DNA of 64,000 nucleotides from Hyalella azteca (taxonomy: Eukaryota; Arthropoda; Malacostraca; Amphipoda; Hyalellidae). The notes under the pieces are model-generated. The model was not told the DNA's origin and ran no database searches. It saw only the letters and a list, made by a program, of their open reading frames with translations. Below are positions 60,201-64,000 of this stretch, piece by piece (positions within the stretch are counted from its first letter, which is position 1; each line of letters opens with the position of its first letter). The stretch lies in contig NW_025944675.1 of the NCBI RefSeq assembly GCF_000764305.2, positions 62,001 to 126,000 of the forward strand, read 5' to 3'. The position numbers were made by a program, and so were the translations under genes.

Positions 60201-61008
60201 TGTCATGTTGCACAACTCGGACTGAAAAAAAAATGTGGCATCGCCTTCCCACAACGGCGCAAAAATATATTTTATCGAGCGCGCAATCAATAGACTATCT
60301 TCGCAGCAACTAATTAGAACAAAGGAGTATGCAATGCACTCGTTGAACACACATCGATACTAACGCATGATTATCACCTGGCCAGATAACCAAGATTTGA
60401 TATCAGTGTCAGCAAATGGACTCAGCATGCATGGTCTTCGATATAAATGGGATTGTAAATGACAGTAAAGATAGCGAGAAAAACGACAACAGTTTGTTGA
60501 AGGTGACTTAATTGTTAACATAGAGATGATTAGGCGATTAATTAGGTGAACTTGGCTATAAGTAGCGCCAAGACTTCAGATTTTTGTGATACTTATAATG
60601 ATATTCAAAAGGCGAAAGCGGAGTTAAAGTTTGCGTTTTATTAAAATAAGGAAGTTAGATTGCCCCCTACAAGAGTAGGAATGATATTCAATTGATTCTT
60701 TATTATCCATTCGAAATGATATAATATTAAAATGGTAAATGACATTAATATTATAATAACTAATTGTATTTTATAAATAGACCGATATATCGATGAGTGA
60801 TGAAGAGCTTGGAGAGATTTTAATTGCATCTCAAATTTGAACAATTTGAATGAAGTTTATCTTACCCGGGGAGGAGTGGAGGGGTAGTGCAGCTCAGGGG
60901 GGATGATGATGGGGAGAGACACGATGGCGGTGGCTGGGGGGAAGTCCTTGGGGATGCGCAGGGTGAGCGTGGGGTGAGGCCAACTGGTGTTCAGAGCCAC
61001 CATCCCAT
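20790..61008 (-). CDS. Ret: Ret receptor tyrosine kinase, 22 exons, 5' end not seen
   Basis: Ret is a single-pass plasma-membrane receptor tyrosine kinase; in vertebrates it signals for GDNF-family ligands with GFRalpha co-receptors. The exons run from 61008 down to 20790 and join in phase except between 37943 and 36927. Extracellular signatures are LDREE and LDEDDSPP (cadherin-type calcium-site motifs), a Cys-rich domain with [12 protein letters not shown] and ICPQDC, then one transmembrane helix. The kinase has [25 protein letters not shown] and APES, and [12 protein letters not shown] matches RET Tyr900/Tyr905. About 1,780 codons are visible, far above the ~1,114 of human RET. The excess lies in an N-terminal insertion and a long Ser-rich tail. 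The signal peptide exon is not found. Identification rests on remembered RET motifs. Confidence 0.93.
21207..21602. other. Ret intron, nothing recognised
   Basis: AT-rich intron sequence between the two tail exons. Confidence 0.6.
21603..22405 (-). CDS. Ret: Ret tail exon with RRLS repeats and NPVY motif
   Basis: The acceptor is tttgtgtatgtgcag|GC and the donor CAG|gttaga; it starts in phase 1 and ends in phase 0 (803 nt). The product is Ser/His/Asn-rich and disordered. It holds [11 protein letters not shown] (NPVY at 22031-22020), an NPxY motif like those bound by PTB domains. Next comes an array of RRLSS units (about 21985-21875) matching the basophilic R-R-x-S consensus, and near the end EEEYVQ. 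Human RET binds PTB adaptors at Tyr1062 in NKLY, so the NPVY tyrosine is a reasonable functional counterpart (inference). Confidence 0.85.
22614..22858 (-). CDS. Ret: Ret exon: end of kinase C-lobe
   Basis: The acceptor is gtgtggtcag|GTAC and the donor GAAG|gtgcga. It encodes [20 protein letters not shown] then [18 protein letters not shown], the CW...RP helix that closes a tyrosine kinase domain, followed by the start of the tail. Without splicing the frame would stop at a TAG just past the donor (22605-22603), giving a shorter receptor that ends SEEGAT. Confidence 0.9.
23053..23254 (-). CDS. Ret: Ret exon: activation-loop end, APE and alpha-F
   Basis: The acceptor is ttgtttccag|TT and the donor AACT|gtgagg. 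It encodes [20 protein letters not shown] then [20 protein letters not shown] and [20 protein letters not shown]. This matches RET almost position by position ([20 protein letters not shown] in human). All kinase landmarks are intact. Confidence 0.95.
23255..24677. other. Ret intron with an 87-bp tandem duplication
   Basis: Positions 23793-23879 and 23880-23966 are a near-identical 87-bp pair. Nothing else is recognised. Confidence 0.7.
24678..24807 (-). CDS. Ret: Ret exon: catalytic loop and DFG
   Basis: The acceptor is gtgcgtgccag|CTG and the donor CGAG|gtgagg. It encodes [20 protein letters not shown] then [20 protein letters not shown] and KSR. It includes the catalytic Asp of HRD, the metal-binding Asp of DFG and the two activation-loop tyrosines. 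Confidence 0.96.
25048..25198 (-). CDS. Ret: Ret exon: kinase insert and alpha-E
   Basis: The acceptor is ctgcactacag|GAAC and the donor AAG|gttaag. It encodes [14 protein letters not shown], a short kinase insert, and [20 protein letters not shown] then [10 protein letters not shown] matches RET LISFAWQI. Confidence 0.95.
25402..25591 (-). CDS. Ret: Ret exon: catalytic Lys, alpha-C and hinge
   Basis: The acceptor is atatccag|GA and the donor TTAG|gttcgt. It encodes [40 protein letters not shown] and [20 protein letters not shown] then ALR. Lys of VAVK and Glu of LLSEY form the usual kinase salt bridge. Confidence 0.96.
25749..25863 (-). CDS. Ret: Ret exon: Gly-rich loop
   Basis: It encodes [20 protein letters not shown] then [23 protein letters not shown] and GEGEFGKV are Ret signatures. 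The acceptor (atgcggtag|GTG) has a poor pyrimidine tract, but phase 0 fits the juxtamembrane exon. Confidence 0.92.
25864..27154. other. Ret intron, nothing recognised
   Basis: No repeat or coding segment could be supported. Confidence 0.55.
27155..27425 (-). CDS. Ret: Ret juxtamembrane exon
   Basis: The acceptor is cctaagcag|GAG (phase 2) and the donor AGC|gtgagt (phase 0). It encodes [20 protein letters not shown], a Ser/Thr/Ala-rich linker of ~60 residues, and [10 protein letters not shown]. It is longer than the human juxtamembrane segment and unlike it. Its place between the transmembrane and Gly-loop exons and the phase at both ends support it. Confidence 0.8.
27426..28929. other. Ret intron, nothing recognised
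   Basis: AT-rich intron sequence without clear repeats. Confidence 0.5.
28930..29075. mobile_element. Short MITE, copy 1 (~146 bp)
   Basis: The ends are inverted copies of GGGCC(T)ATACTTTCAAAA. The body is shared with 54040-54174, confirming a dispersed element. No clear target-site duplication is visible. Confidence 0.7.
29095..29185 (-). CDS. Ret: Ret transmembrane exon
   Basis: The acceptor is tttaatgacag|GA and the donor CAGCG|gtgagt. It encodes [20 protein letters not shown] then [11 protein letters not shown], the last Cys pair of the Cys-rich domain (ECDTIC, like RET LCDELC) and a single transmembrane helix. Confidence 0.92.
29420..29578. repeat. Minisatellite of TTCCTACA-type units
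   Basis: Repeats of TACACTTGACACTTCCTACA with a longer period of about 30 bases. Confidence 0.85.
30758..30990. repeat. Degenerate TTACGTACTCGTAT array
   Basis: About ten diverged units of roughly 20-25 bases, each with GTTACGTA/CTCGTAT-like cores. Confidence 0.75.
32959..33465 (-). mobile_element. Non-LTR retrotransposon remnant (RT C-terminus)
   Basis: Minus-strand translation with one frameshift gives [59 protein letters not shown], then [21 protein letters not shown] and [10 protein letters not shown] up to a stop at 32961. This FDHVTP-LHWLP-RCLHG-PPYL series is typical of CR1/L2-like elements (family knowledge). The internal stop and frameshift show it is dead. It lies in sense with Ret inside an intron. 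Confidence 0.88.
33466..34135. other. Ret intron with a perfect 16-bp hairpin
   Basis: It holds the stem-loop at 33804-33841; nothing else is recognised. Confidence 0.55.
33804..33841. repeat. Perfect hairpin, 16-bp stem and 6-base loop
   Basis: TTGTAAGCCTCTAAAG and its exact inverse flank the loop CCGTGC. The stem does not extend further. Confidence 0.9.
34136..34315 (-). CDS. Ret: Ret exon: Cys-rich domain, C-terminal part
   Basis: The acceptor is gtctgtcccccag|TG and the donor CAAG|gtacga. It encodes [20 protein letters not shown], then [18 protein letters not shown], equivalent to RET GTCNCFPEEEKCFCEPE. Confidence 0.9.
34538..34687 (-). CDS. Ret: Ret exon: Cys-rich domain core
   Basis: It encodes [20 protein letters not shown], then [20 protein letters not shown] and [10 protein letters not shown]. 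This mirrors RET CxWR...CSP..KTCPDGHCD...NICPQDC. The acceptor (cgacatag|GC) is weak. The donor is GTCC|gtgagt, followed in the intron by a TGTCTGCG repeat (34440-34530). Confidence 0.92.
34720..34930. repeat. 24-bp minisatellite beside a Ret exon
   Basis: About eight copies of TGACTTGATACTGCGGTGAC plus TATG, starting some 35 bases from the acceptor of the Cys-rich core exon. Confidence 0.88.
34931..35360. other. Ret intron, nothing recognised
   Basis: AT-rich sequence without repeats or coding signal. Confidence 0.5.
35361..35481 (-). CDS. Ret: Ret exon: start of Cys-rich domain
   Basis: The acceptor is tacctgtttcag|GGA and the donor TCAG|gtgcac. It encodes [20 protein letters not shown], then [20 protein letters not shown]. 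It carries three cysteines placed like the first cysteines of the RET Cys-rich domain. Confidence 0.82.
35682..36177 (-). CDS. Ret: Ret exon: fourth cadherin-like domain
   Basis: The acceptor is gccctctcccag|GCC and the donor CAG|gtgcga (496 nt, phase 2 to 0). It begins [20 protein letters not shown] and contains [38 protein letters not shown] and [15 protein letters not shown]. The strand pattern GILYVSD resembles RET SGILFVND in cadherin-like domain 4. Confidence 0.85.
36262..36425. repeat. Degenerate ATATAGTTTCATGAT array
   Basis: About a dozen 13-14-base units alternating TTTCATGAT and TTCAATGAT, upstream of the exon at 36177. Confidence 0.85.
36610..36760. repeat. Pyrimidine-rich CCCTCC/CATCACC tract
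   Basis: C-rich imperfect repeats directly past the donor of the exon ending at 36770. Confidence 0.8.
36770..36927 (-). CDS. Ret: Ret exon: third cadherin-like domain, end
   Basis: The acceptor is gtggtgtggcag|ACG (phase 0) and the donor GTGAT|gtgaag (phase 2). It encodes [18 protein letters not shown], a linker, then [11 protein letters not shown] that joins PVPLFSRL of the next exon as in RET FNVSVLPVSL. Its phase-0 start does not fit the phase-1 end of the exon at 37943, so a small exon seems to be missing between them. Confidence 0.7.
36955..37045. repeat. CAA-rich tandem repeat
   Basis: Two copies of a unit with (AAC)n and TACATGACAACAACCATTAG, 28 bases upstream of the exon acceptor at 36927. 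Confidence 0.88.
37230..37514. repeat. 26-bp minisatellite ending at a single-N gap
   Basis: About eleven nearly identical copies of GTGGGCACGTGATGCTCACC plus TTATCA. The array is cut by the N at 37515, so its true length is unknown. Confidence 0.95.
37516..37840. repeat. 17-bp minisatellite right of the gap
   Basis: About nineteen units close to AACTAGGTGTCACCAGG, becoming diverged to the right. Confidence 0.92.
37943..38135 (-). CDS. Ret: Ret exon: third cadherin-like domain, start
   Basis: The acceptor is cgccctacag|CTG and the donor CCTG|gtaggt. It encodes [40 protein letters not shown] and [26 protein letters not shown] matches RET RVFDADV after the calcium-site motif. The acceptor and first 27 coding bases are repeated three more times upstream. 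Confidence 0.85.
38109..38310. repeat. Fourfold tandem copy of a Ret splice acceptor
   Basis: Units start at 38109 (the real exon edge), 38163, 38217 and 38270, about 54 bases each. Every unit has the yyyyacag|CTGGATAACC acceptor and the first 27 coding bases. Used as an exon start, the distal copies read LDNLLTVLD and then TAA. Confidence 0.92.
38311..39594. other. Ret intron, nothing recognised
   Basis: AT-rich sequence without supported features. Confidence 0.5.
39595..39695 (-). CDS. Ret: Ret exon: DEDD calcium-site linker
   Basis: The acceptor is gtggatgcag|AG and the donor GAG|gtgaga. It encodes [20 protein letters not shown] then [21 protein letters not shown] equals RET YDEDDSAP between cadherin-like domains 2 and 3. 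The acceptor is a tandem AGAG: starting two bases later (39693) gives phase 0, which fits a shorter form of the preceding exon. Confidence 0.9.
39696..41263. other. Ret intron with a degenerate tandem array
   Basis: About seven units of ~30 bases with CATAATATCTCAGAACTTAA lie at 40900-41110. Nothing else is recognised. Confidence 0.6.
41264..41357. repeat. 37-bp tandem duplication across a Ret donor
   Basis: Two full copies and a partial third of a unit containing CACCTGCAGGACAAG|gtaggg. The distal end runs into a perfect gtaagt at 41263-41258. Confidence 0.9.
41289..41477 (-). CDS. Ret: Ret exon: end of second cadherin-like domain
   Basis: The acceptor is accctcggacag|CG, phase 1. It encodes [20 protein letters not shown] then [20 protein letters not shown] and [13 protein letters not shown] matches RET LDREQREK. 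A 37-bp duplication gives donors at 41326, 41289 and 41264. The 41289 donor (phase 1) fits the next exon's first acceptor and adds [12 protein letters not shown]. The 41326 donor (phase 0) fits the next exon's second acceptor and ends ...HLQDK. Coordinates given are for the longer form. Confidence 0.8.
41484..41870. repeat. GGTAATGATT-type degenerate minisatellite
   Basis: About twenty-five units of 14-18 bases around GGTAATGATTACGAG, starting seven bases from the acceptor of the exon at 41477. Confidence 0.88.
41871..43215. other. Ret intron, nothing recognised
   Basis: No supported features. Confidence 0.5.
43216..43354 (-). CDS. Ret: Ret exon: second cadherin-like domain, start
   Basis: The acceptor is atctcccctgcaag|GAC and the donor CCAG|gttagt. 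It encodes [20 protein letters not shown] then [20 protein letters not shown] and SLQRVP. This parallels RET [20 protein letters not shown] with LCPNIS. Confidence 0.9.
43355..43768. other. Ret intron, nothing recognised
   Basis: No supported features. Confidence 0.55.
43769..43932 (-). CDS. Ret: Ret exon: end of first cadherin-like domain
   Basis: The acceptor is ctggtgttgcag|TG and the donor ATG|gtgagt. It encodes [20 protein letters not shown], a Thr/Ser/Gly linker, then [20 protein letters not shown] and [15 protein letters not shown] parallels RET FPLLTVYLKVF. The hydrophobic stretch is a beta strand of the domain rather than a membrane helix by this comparison. Confidence 0.82.
43936..44140. 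repeat. GCAACACCAGCGGCTTATAT minisatellite abutting an acceptor
   Basis: Six or so diverged copies of a ~23-33-base unit. The first copy supplies the tggtgttgcag acceptor of the exon at 43932. Confidence 0.88.
44141..44219. repeat. 17-bp GTGCACGTCGCCAGCAG minisatellite, copy A
   Basis: Four to five units; the same unit makes up the array at 50160-50381. Confidence 0.9.
44220..45452. other. Ret intron, nothing recognised
   Basis: No supported features. Confidence 0.5.
45453..46066. repeat. 614-bp segment duplicated at 50383-50996
   Basis: The sequence matches 50383-50996 base for base at a constant offset of 4930, with one difference noticed (46059 t versus 50989 c). It ends exactly at the adapter junction, so it is most likely an assembly duplicate. 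Confidence 0.95.
46067..46104. other. Nextera Tn5 mosaic-end junction (sequencing artefact)
   Basis: CTGTCTCTTATACACATCT is followed immediately by its exact inverse complement. This 38-base palindrome is the known Nextera mate-pair junction adapter, not genomic sequence. Confidence 0.98.
46105..46887. other. Ret intron right of the adapter junction
   Basis: It starts with a short CTCCTACAGCCACA repeat (46105-46165); otherwise nothing is recognised. Its position next to the left side is unproven because of the adapter. Confidence 0.6.
46888..47590 (-). CDS. Ret: Ret exon: first cadherin-like domain with large insertion
   Basis: The acceptor is ttatttccttgcag|AGC (phase 0) and the donor GGAG|gttagt (phase 1), 703 nt with no stop. 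It begins [20 protein letters not shown] then [15 protein letters not shown], followed by ~130 residues rich in Ser, Arg, Gly and Asp. It ends in a domain-like part, [20 protein letters not shown] then [13 protein letters not shown], comparable to RET NNWICIQEDTGLLYLNRSL. The basic, disordered part is absent from vertebrate RET. Flanking phases fit the exons at 60866 and 43932. Confidence 0.8.
47591..49452. other. Ret intron, nothing recognised
   Basis: AT-rich sequence without supported features. Confidence 0.5.
49453..49486. repeat. Perfect 13-bp hairpin
   Basis: TTCCCCTGTCAAC and its exact inverse around the loop AGAACGAC. It lies just left of the larger palindrome. Confidence 0.9.
49504..49715. 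mobile_element. ~210-bp near-perfect palindrome (fold-back MITE candidate)
   Basis: The outer arms (about 49504-49579 and 49639-49715) match almost completely, sharing CGCCCCAGCTTCTGG and AGAAGCTGCCGCGTCT in inverted order. The middle continues as a weaker inverted repeat (GAGGCTGCAGC against GCTGCGCAACCTC). No target-site duplication was established. Confidence 0.75.
50160..50381. repeat. 17-bp minisatellite, copy B, ending at a single-N gap
   Basis: About thirteen nearly identical units of GTGCACGTCGCCAGCAG, cut by the N at 50382. It is the same family as 44141-44219. Confidence 0.95.
50383..50996. repeat. Second copy of the 614-bp segment
   Basis: See 45453-46066. This copy continues into the full tandem array to its right, so it looks like the better-assembled version. 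Confidence 0.95.
50865..51245. repeat. AACTTGTCCCACTGAGAGGC minisatellite
   Basis: About nineteen 20-base units with variants (TGACAGGC, TTGAGAGGC). Open frames across it are by-products of the repeat. Confidence 0.93.
51246..54039. other. Ret intron, nothing recognised
   Basis: No supported coding exon or repeat. Confidence 0.5.
54040..54174. mobile_element. Short MITE, copy 2
   Basis: Closely similar to 28930-29075 over most of its length (GTTAAGAGATCGTAAGTTCA at the left, ACTTACGTTCACTTAGCGA at the right). Its left terminal repeat is eroded. Confidence 0.75.
54175..56209. other. Ret intron with a 151-bp tandem duplication
   Basis: Positions 55625-55775 and 55776-55927 are near-identical copies. 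Nothing else is recognised. Confidence 0.7.
56210..56445. repeat. Degenerate GATAACAGCAACAAGCCGTTAA array
   Basis: About ten diverged units of 20-25 bases. Confidence 0.8.
56740..57075. repeat. Minisatellite of CACTCACCACTCAGGCACTT units
   Basis: Roughly a dozen units of ~26 bases, best conserved at 56890-57065. All plus frames stay open through it, which is not evidence of a gene. Confidence 0.9.
57076..58717. other. Ret intron, nothing recognised
   Basis: No supported features. Confidence 0.5.
58718..59623. repeat. ~0.9-kb GCGTACAGGCTATATACGCA minisatellite
   Basis: About thirty-six units of 24-25 bases. It is the longest array in the window and leaves long repeat-derived open frames. 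Confidence 0.95.
59624..60865. other. Ret intron, nothing recognised
   Basis: No supported features. Confidence 0.5.
60866..61008 (-). CDS. Ret: Ret exon: N-terminal cadherin-like strands
   Basis: The acceptor is ctttttgcaccccag|AT (phase 1) and the donor CCCGG|gtaaga (phase 0). It encodes [20 protein letters not shown] then [20 protein letters not shown] and YPSTPPR. The pattern [16 protein letters not shown] has the form of a cadherin first strand, and phase 0 agrees with the exon at 47590. Similarity to RET is low here, so the assignment rests on strand, phase and order. Confidence 0.68.
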
Positions 61009-64000
61009 CTGGGGTGCAAAAAGAAACAAGTGTTAACATCGGTTAAAATAACACCATCAATGACAGCGCATCATATCAGTCGACGACGCTTTAATAGATT
61101 TCTATTCAAAGAAAATATTCAGAGTAGAAACTTGGACTGCGTAGCAATTATGTCGCATCAATATAACAAGTTAACTGAGCACCAATGTTATCGCAGCAAT
61201 GTTGCAAGTTAGGCAGCGCACCAACAATATCGCAGCAATGTTGCAAGTTAGGCAGCGCACCACCAATATCGCAGCAATGTTGCAAGTTAGGCTGCCTATC
61301 AATAATATCGGAGAAATGTTGCATATTAGGCTGCATATCAATGTAATATCGCAGAGTTAGGCAGACATTGAACAGAGTTCCTCTTAATGGTGCCTATAAA
61401 AGAACACAAGTAACAATGCTTGTACCAATTAAATTAATGTTCTATTGTTCTAGTATTCACTCAATCTCGGCCTCGTCGCTCGTAAACAGCGATAGATCAT
61501 CAATCTCTTGTATTATTTGTTTACATCAATGCACAGTTATAATGTACATCAATGCCTAAATACATTTATCTTTATCTCACTTCGAAACATACAATCAATT
61601 ATATTTGAGTTTTCTAACCAAGGTTTGGCCAAACACCAGAACAGAACAAGAATTTCGTTTAATGACAATAAATTTGAGGAAAATCCAAAAAGGCGAGACA
61701 AAATTTCCAAACAGCAATTTATGCGTTCCCCTGCCTATTGTTTGCCCGTGTGATTTATTTTGTTCAAGACGATCTGCATAAATTTATGAAACCCCGAGCC
61801 AAAGCCGGCGTCATCAGCTTGAGAACTACTTGAGACATAGCGACATTAAGGAGACAACTTTATGCATGATATGGGCTCGCAAACGATGTATATTTTATCC
61901 CGGCGCATAATGTTTCATTTTAACACAGCATCTTTATCGGCATGCGTATTTTATCCCTGCGCATAATATTTCATTTTAACACAGGATATGCACTCGTACA
62001 CGATAAGTTATCAACTCACTGCATAGTAAATTTCATCCCGTATCATTCAATTTAGTACCGTGTATATAAGTATTTACTCAACACGATCACAGGAAGGTAT
62101 CTGCTATCTGGGGTACCAGTTTGTGATATCATTCATTATGATGTAATATTATATTCGATTACAGATTTGAATTTTTTTAGTAACTGATCTTTCAACGCTG
62201 CGTGGTATCATTCAACTCATTGAATGTTTTACCATCCCAAGATATCTCTGCCACATCACTTATTCATAACTCTTGCTGTCAGGCTATGATATTCCCCCGC
62301 GTTCGATGTTCTGTGATGTTTGGTGTTTACATACAAGGCTTTTGAAGTTCACATGTACACAAGCAGGCAACATGCAGGAAGGCGGCACTCAAAGAAAATT
62401 CCCGAGCGCCCGCATCTGTAGAGAGATCTTTAAACAGCGTTTTGGAAGCCATAATACTTATATTAGTTTGTCACTGGGAAGTTTACGTTGCCACTCACAA
62501 AATTATCAATACCACTAAAATCACTGGCAATAATTTGCAATAAGAAAAATGAAGTTAAATTGTTGTTTCAGCTGAAAAATTCTAATGTGTTTGTGCAAAG
62601 CCGGCTTTATAGTTATACTGTAGTTACCTTTTGTATGAAAATCATCGGCAAGAGATTTAGGTAAAGATTTACAGCAGTTTCCTAGCATTTATAACGATTA
62701 ATCGAGAGGTTGGATTTGATAAGATAATGAGATCTTACGACAGGGAAATATGTTTTTCTTTTTAAACAAGTAATGAATGTGCTATATAAGAAAGACCAAG
62801 CAAGAAGCTTGAGCTCCCCCACCAGCATGCACGTGGGCGTCGGGACCCAACATTCCAAAGCCTTTGAAGATCGTTGACGTTCCAGCGAAATTCTTCAATA
62901 TTTTGTCGTAAGTTTGCGTCGACTGCATCTGACTGAGAAGCTGAAGAACGTTTCATCGCAGGCCGCCTCCACGCCGTCGTAATTCAACGCAGGTTTCCCA
63001 CAATAAAGCATTCAACCTTCAACAACAACAACCATTCTACTTGCAGTTTCTTTGATCCGAAGCCAGAAACAGAGGAAAGAAAACGATGGACTATACAGTA
63101 TTATTTCTACCAATCGTCCGGATATGTGCTTAATGTCTCTGTTAATAATGCTTCTTGTCATGACATTTCGGTTTTATTAAAGCACATTGTTCATATAAAT
63201 AAACCTCAACAATTGCTAGCACTACTATGCAGGAAACAAGGATAGCTGATGCATAGAAAAGTTGCGTTTTCTTCACAACCTCAAATCACAGCAGGAGAAG
63301 TTTCAAGCGTTATCAAAGTATTACTTACTCCAAATTAAAACTAGAAATAAAAATTATAATATTCATAGTTGTTTCTTAAGTTCGAATATATAAGTAGAGA
63401 ATTTTGTTGTTGGGTGAATTTCTTCGCCCAAGATCAAGTTGAGTTGTCATTTTCATTGTATCTGAAATGAGCTCCGAGTCCAGGTTTTAAGGCTCGGTCA
63501 GTTTTTACTATGTCGCTCATCCTGCAACACAACTCAATCCGAAGCAGCAAGTAGTGAGATAACCTGTCTAATGCTGCCACTAAACACCCGTTACCATTTG
63601 TTCGGGTGAAAACAATCGCCAATTTAATCGAACTAAGTTGCTGGGAATGCCGTAATTCGAATATATGCTACCAAAGGAGACGCGGGTATCGGATAAACGA
63701 CGATCAAAGCTGAAAAATAATCAGTAACTCAGTAAATTTTCTGAGGAAGAGTCCGTCCAGAATTCTATCAAAGAGAGACAAGGAGTCGAATATCAACTTC
63801 AAATTCAACGACAAGAATTTTCATACTTCAATTCCTGAAGATAGAAAAACATCTATTCGGAAACATTTTTCTGGAATTTTTTTCTATTTAATACCAGATA
63901 ACAAGAGCGAAAAGAGCAATGCTGCCCTCAGAAGGTTCAGCAATTCTCCGTTTGTTGCGATATTATTGATCAGTCATCGAAGAAAAACTCAAATTTATAG
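61009..64000. other. Upstream Ret intron or 5' region, no exon recognised
   Basis: The exon at 61008 starts in phase 1, so at least one more upstream exon with the signal peptide is needed. I could not identify it here. Besides the repeat at 61158-61360, a minus-strand stretch near 62800-62960 (reading FRWNVNDLQRLWN) may be transposon-derived, but this is not supported. Confidence 0.45.
61158..61360. repeat. ~39-bp minisatellite
   Basis: About five units containing ATATCGCAGCAATGTTGCAA and GTTAGGCAGCGCACCA. Confidence 0.88.

Noticed and set aside
62762..62956. Minus-strand frame reading FRWNVNDLQRLWN and a Trp/Ser-rich end
   Set aside because: It looks like a transposon relic but I could not link it to a named family or find element boundaries.
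1..64000. Search for CRISPR arrays, operons or phage-like defence systems
   Set aside because: The window is eukaryotic. Its regular repeats are head-to-tail minisatellites without spacers.

Overview
This window looks like nuclear DNA from an arthropod, possibly a crustacean. It is AT-rich and intron-rich, full of minisatellites, and carries non-LTR retrotransposon remnants and MITEs. The species cannot be named from sequence alone. Two conserved genes are clear, both on the minus strand. I joined their exons by hand from protein similarity recalled from family knowledge, splice consensus and reading-phase continuity; no database search was possible.

Positions 51-9341 hold the 5' part of a striatin gene (Cka in flies, STRN in vertebrates), the PP2A B''' scaffold of STRIPAK complexes. 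Seven exons are present. The WD40 part lies beyond the left edge. The large first intron (4902-9146) carries a plus-strand non-LTR reverse transcriptase remnant. That remnant is split by a 967-bp fold-back MITE with a 6-bp target-site duplication.

Positions 9342-20789 are mostly empty. The exception is two plus-strand exons (12860-13055 and 13324-13494) that would encode an unrecognised membrane-anchored protein.

Positions 20790-61008 hold a Ret receptor tyrosine kinase gene in 22 recognisable exons: cadherin-like domains, the Cys-rich domain, one transmembrane helix, a juxtamembrane exon, the complete kinase and a long C-terminal tail. About 1,780 codons are visible, against about 1,114 residues for human RET. 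The extra length is mainly a Ser/Arg-rich insertion in the first cadherin-like domain and a long tail with RRLS repeats and an NPVY motif. The signal-peptide exon was not found; it is either in 61.0-64.0 kb or beyond the right edge.

The Ret introns between 29 and 61 kb are crowded with minisatellites. At three places (one in striatin, two in Ret) a short tandem duplication straddles an exon boundary and multiplies the splice site. The assembly is damaged here. There is a back-to-back Nextera mosaic-end junction at 46067-46104, a 614-bp segment present twice (45453-46066 and 50383-50996), and single-N joins at 37515 and 50382. One small Ret exon is probably missing near the 37.5-kb join. I found no prokaryote-type system, CRISPR array, tRNA or rRNA.
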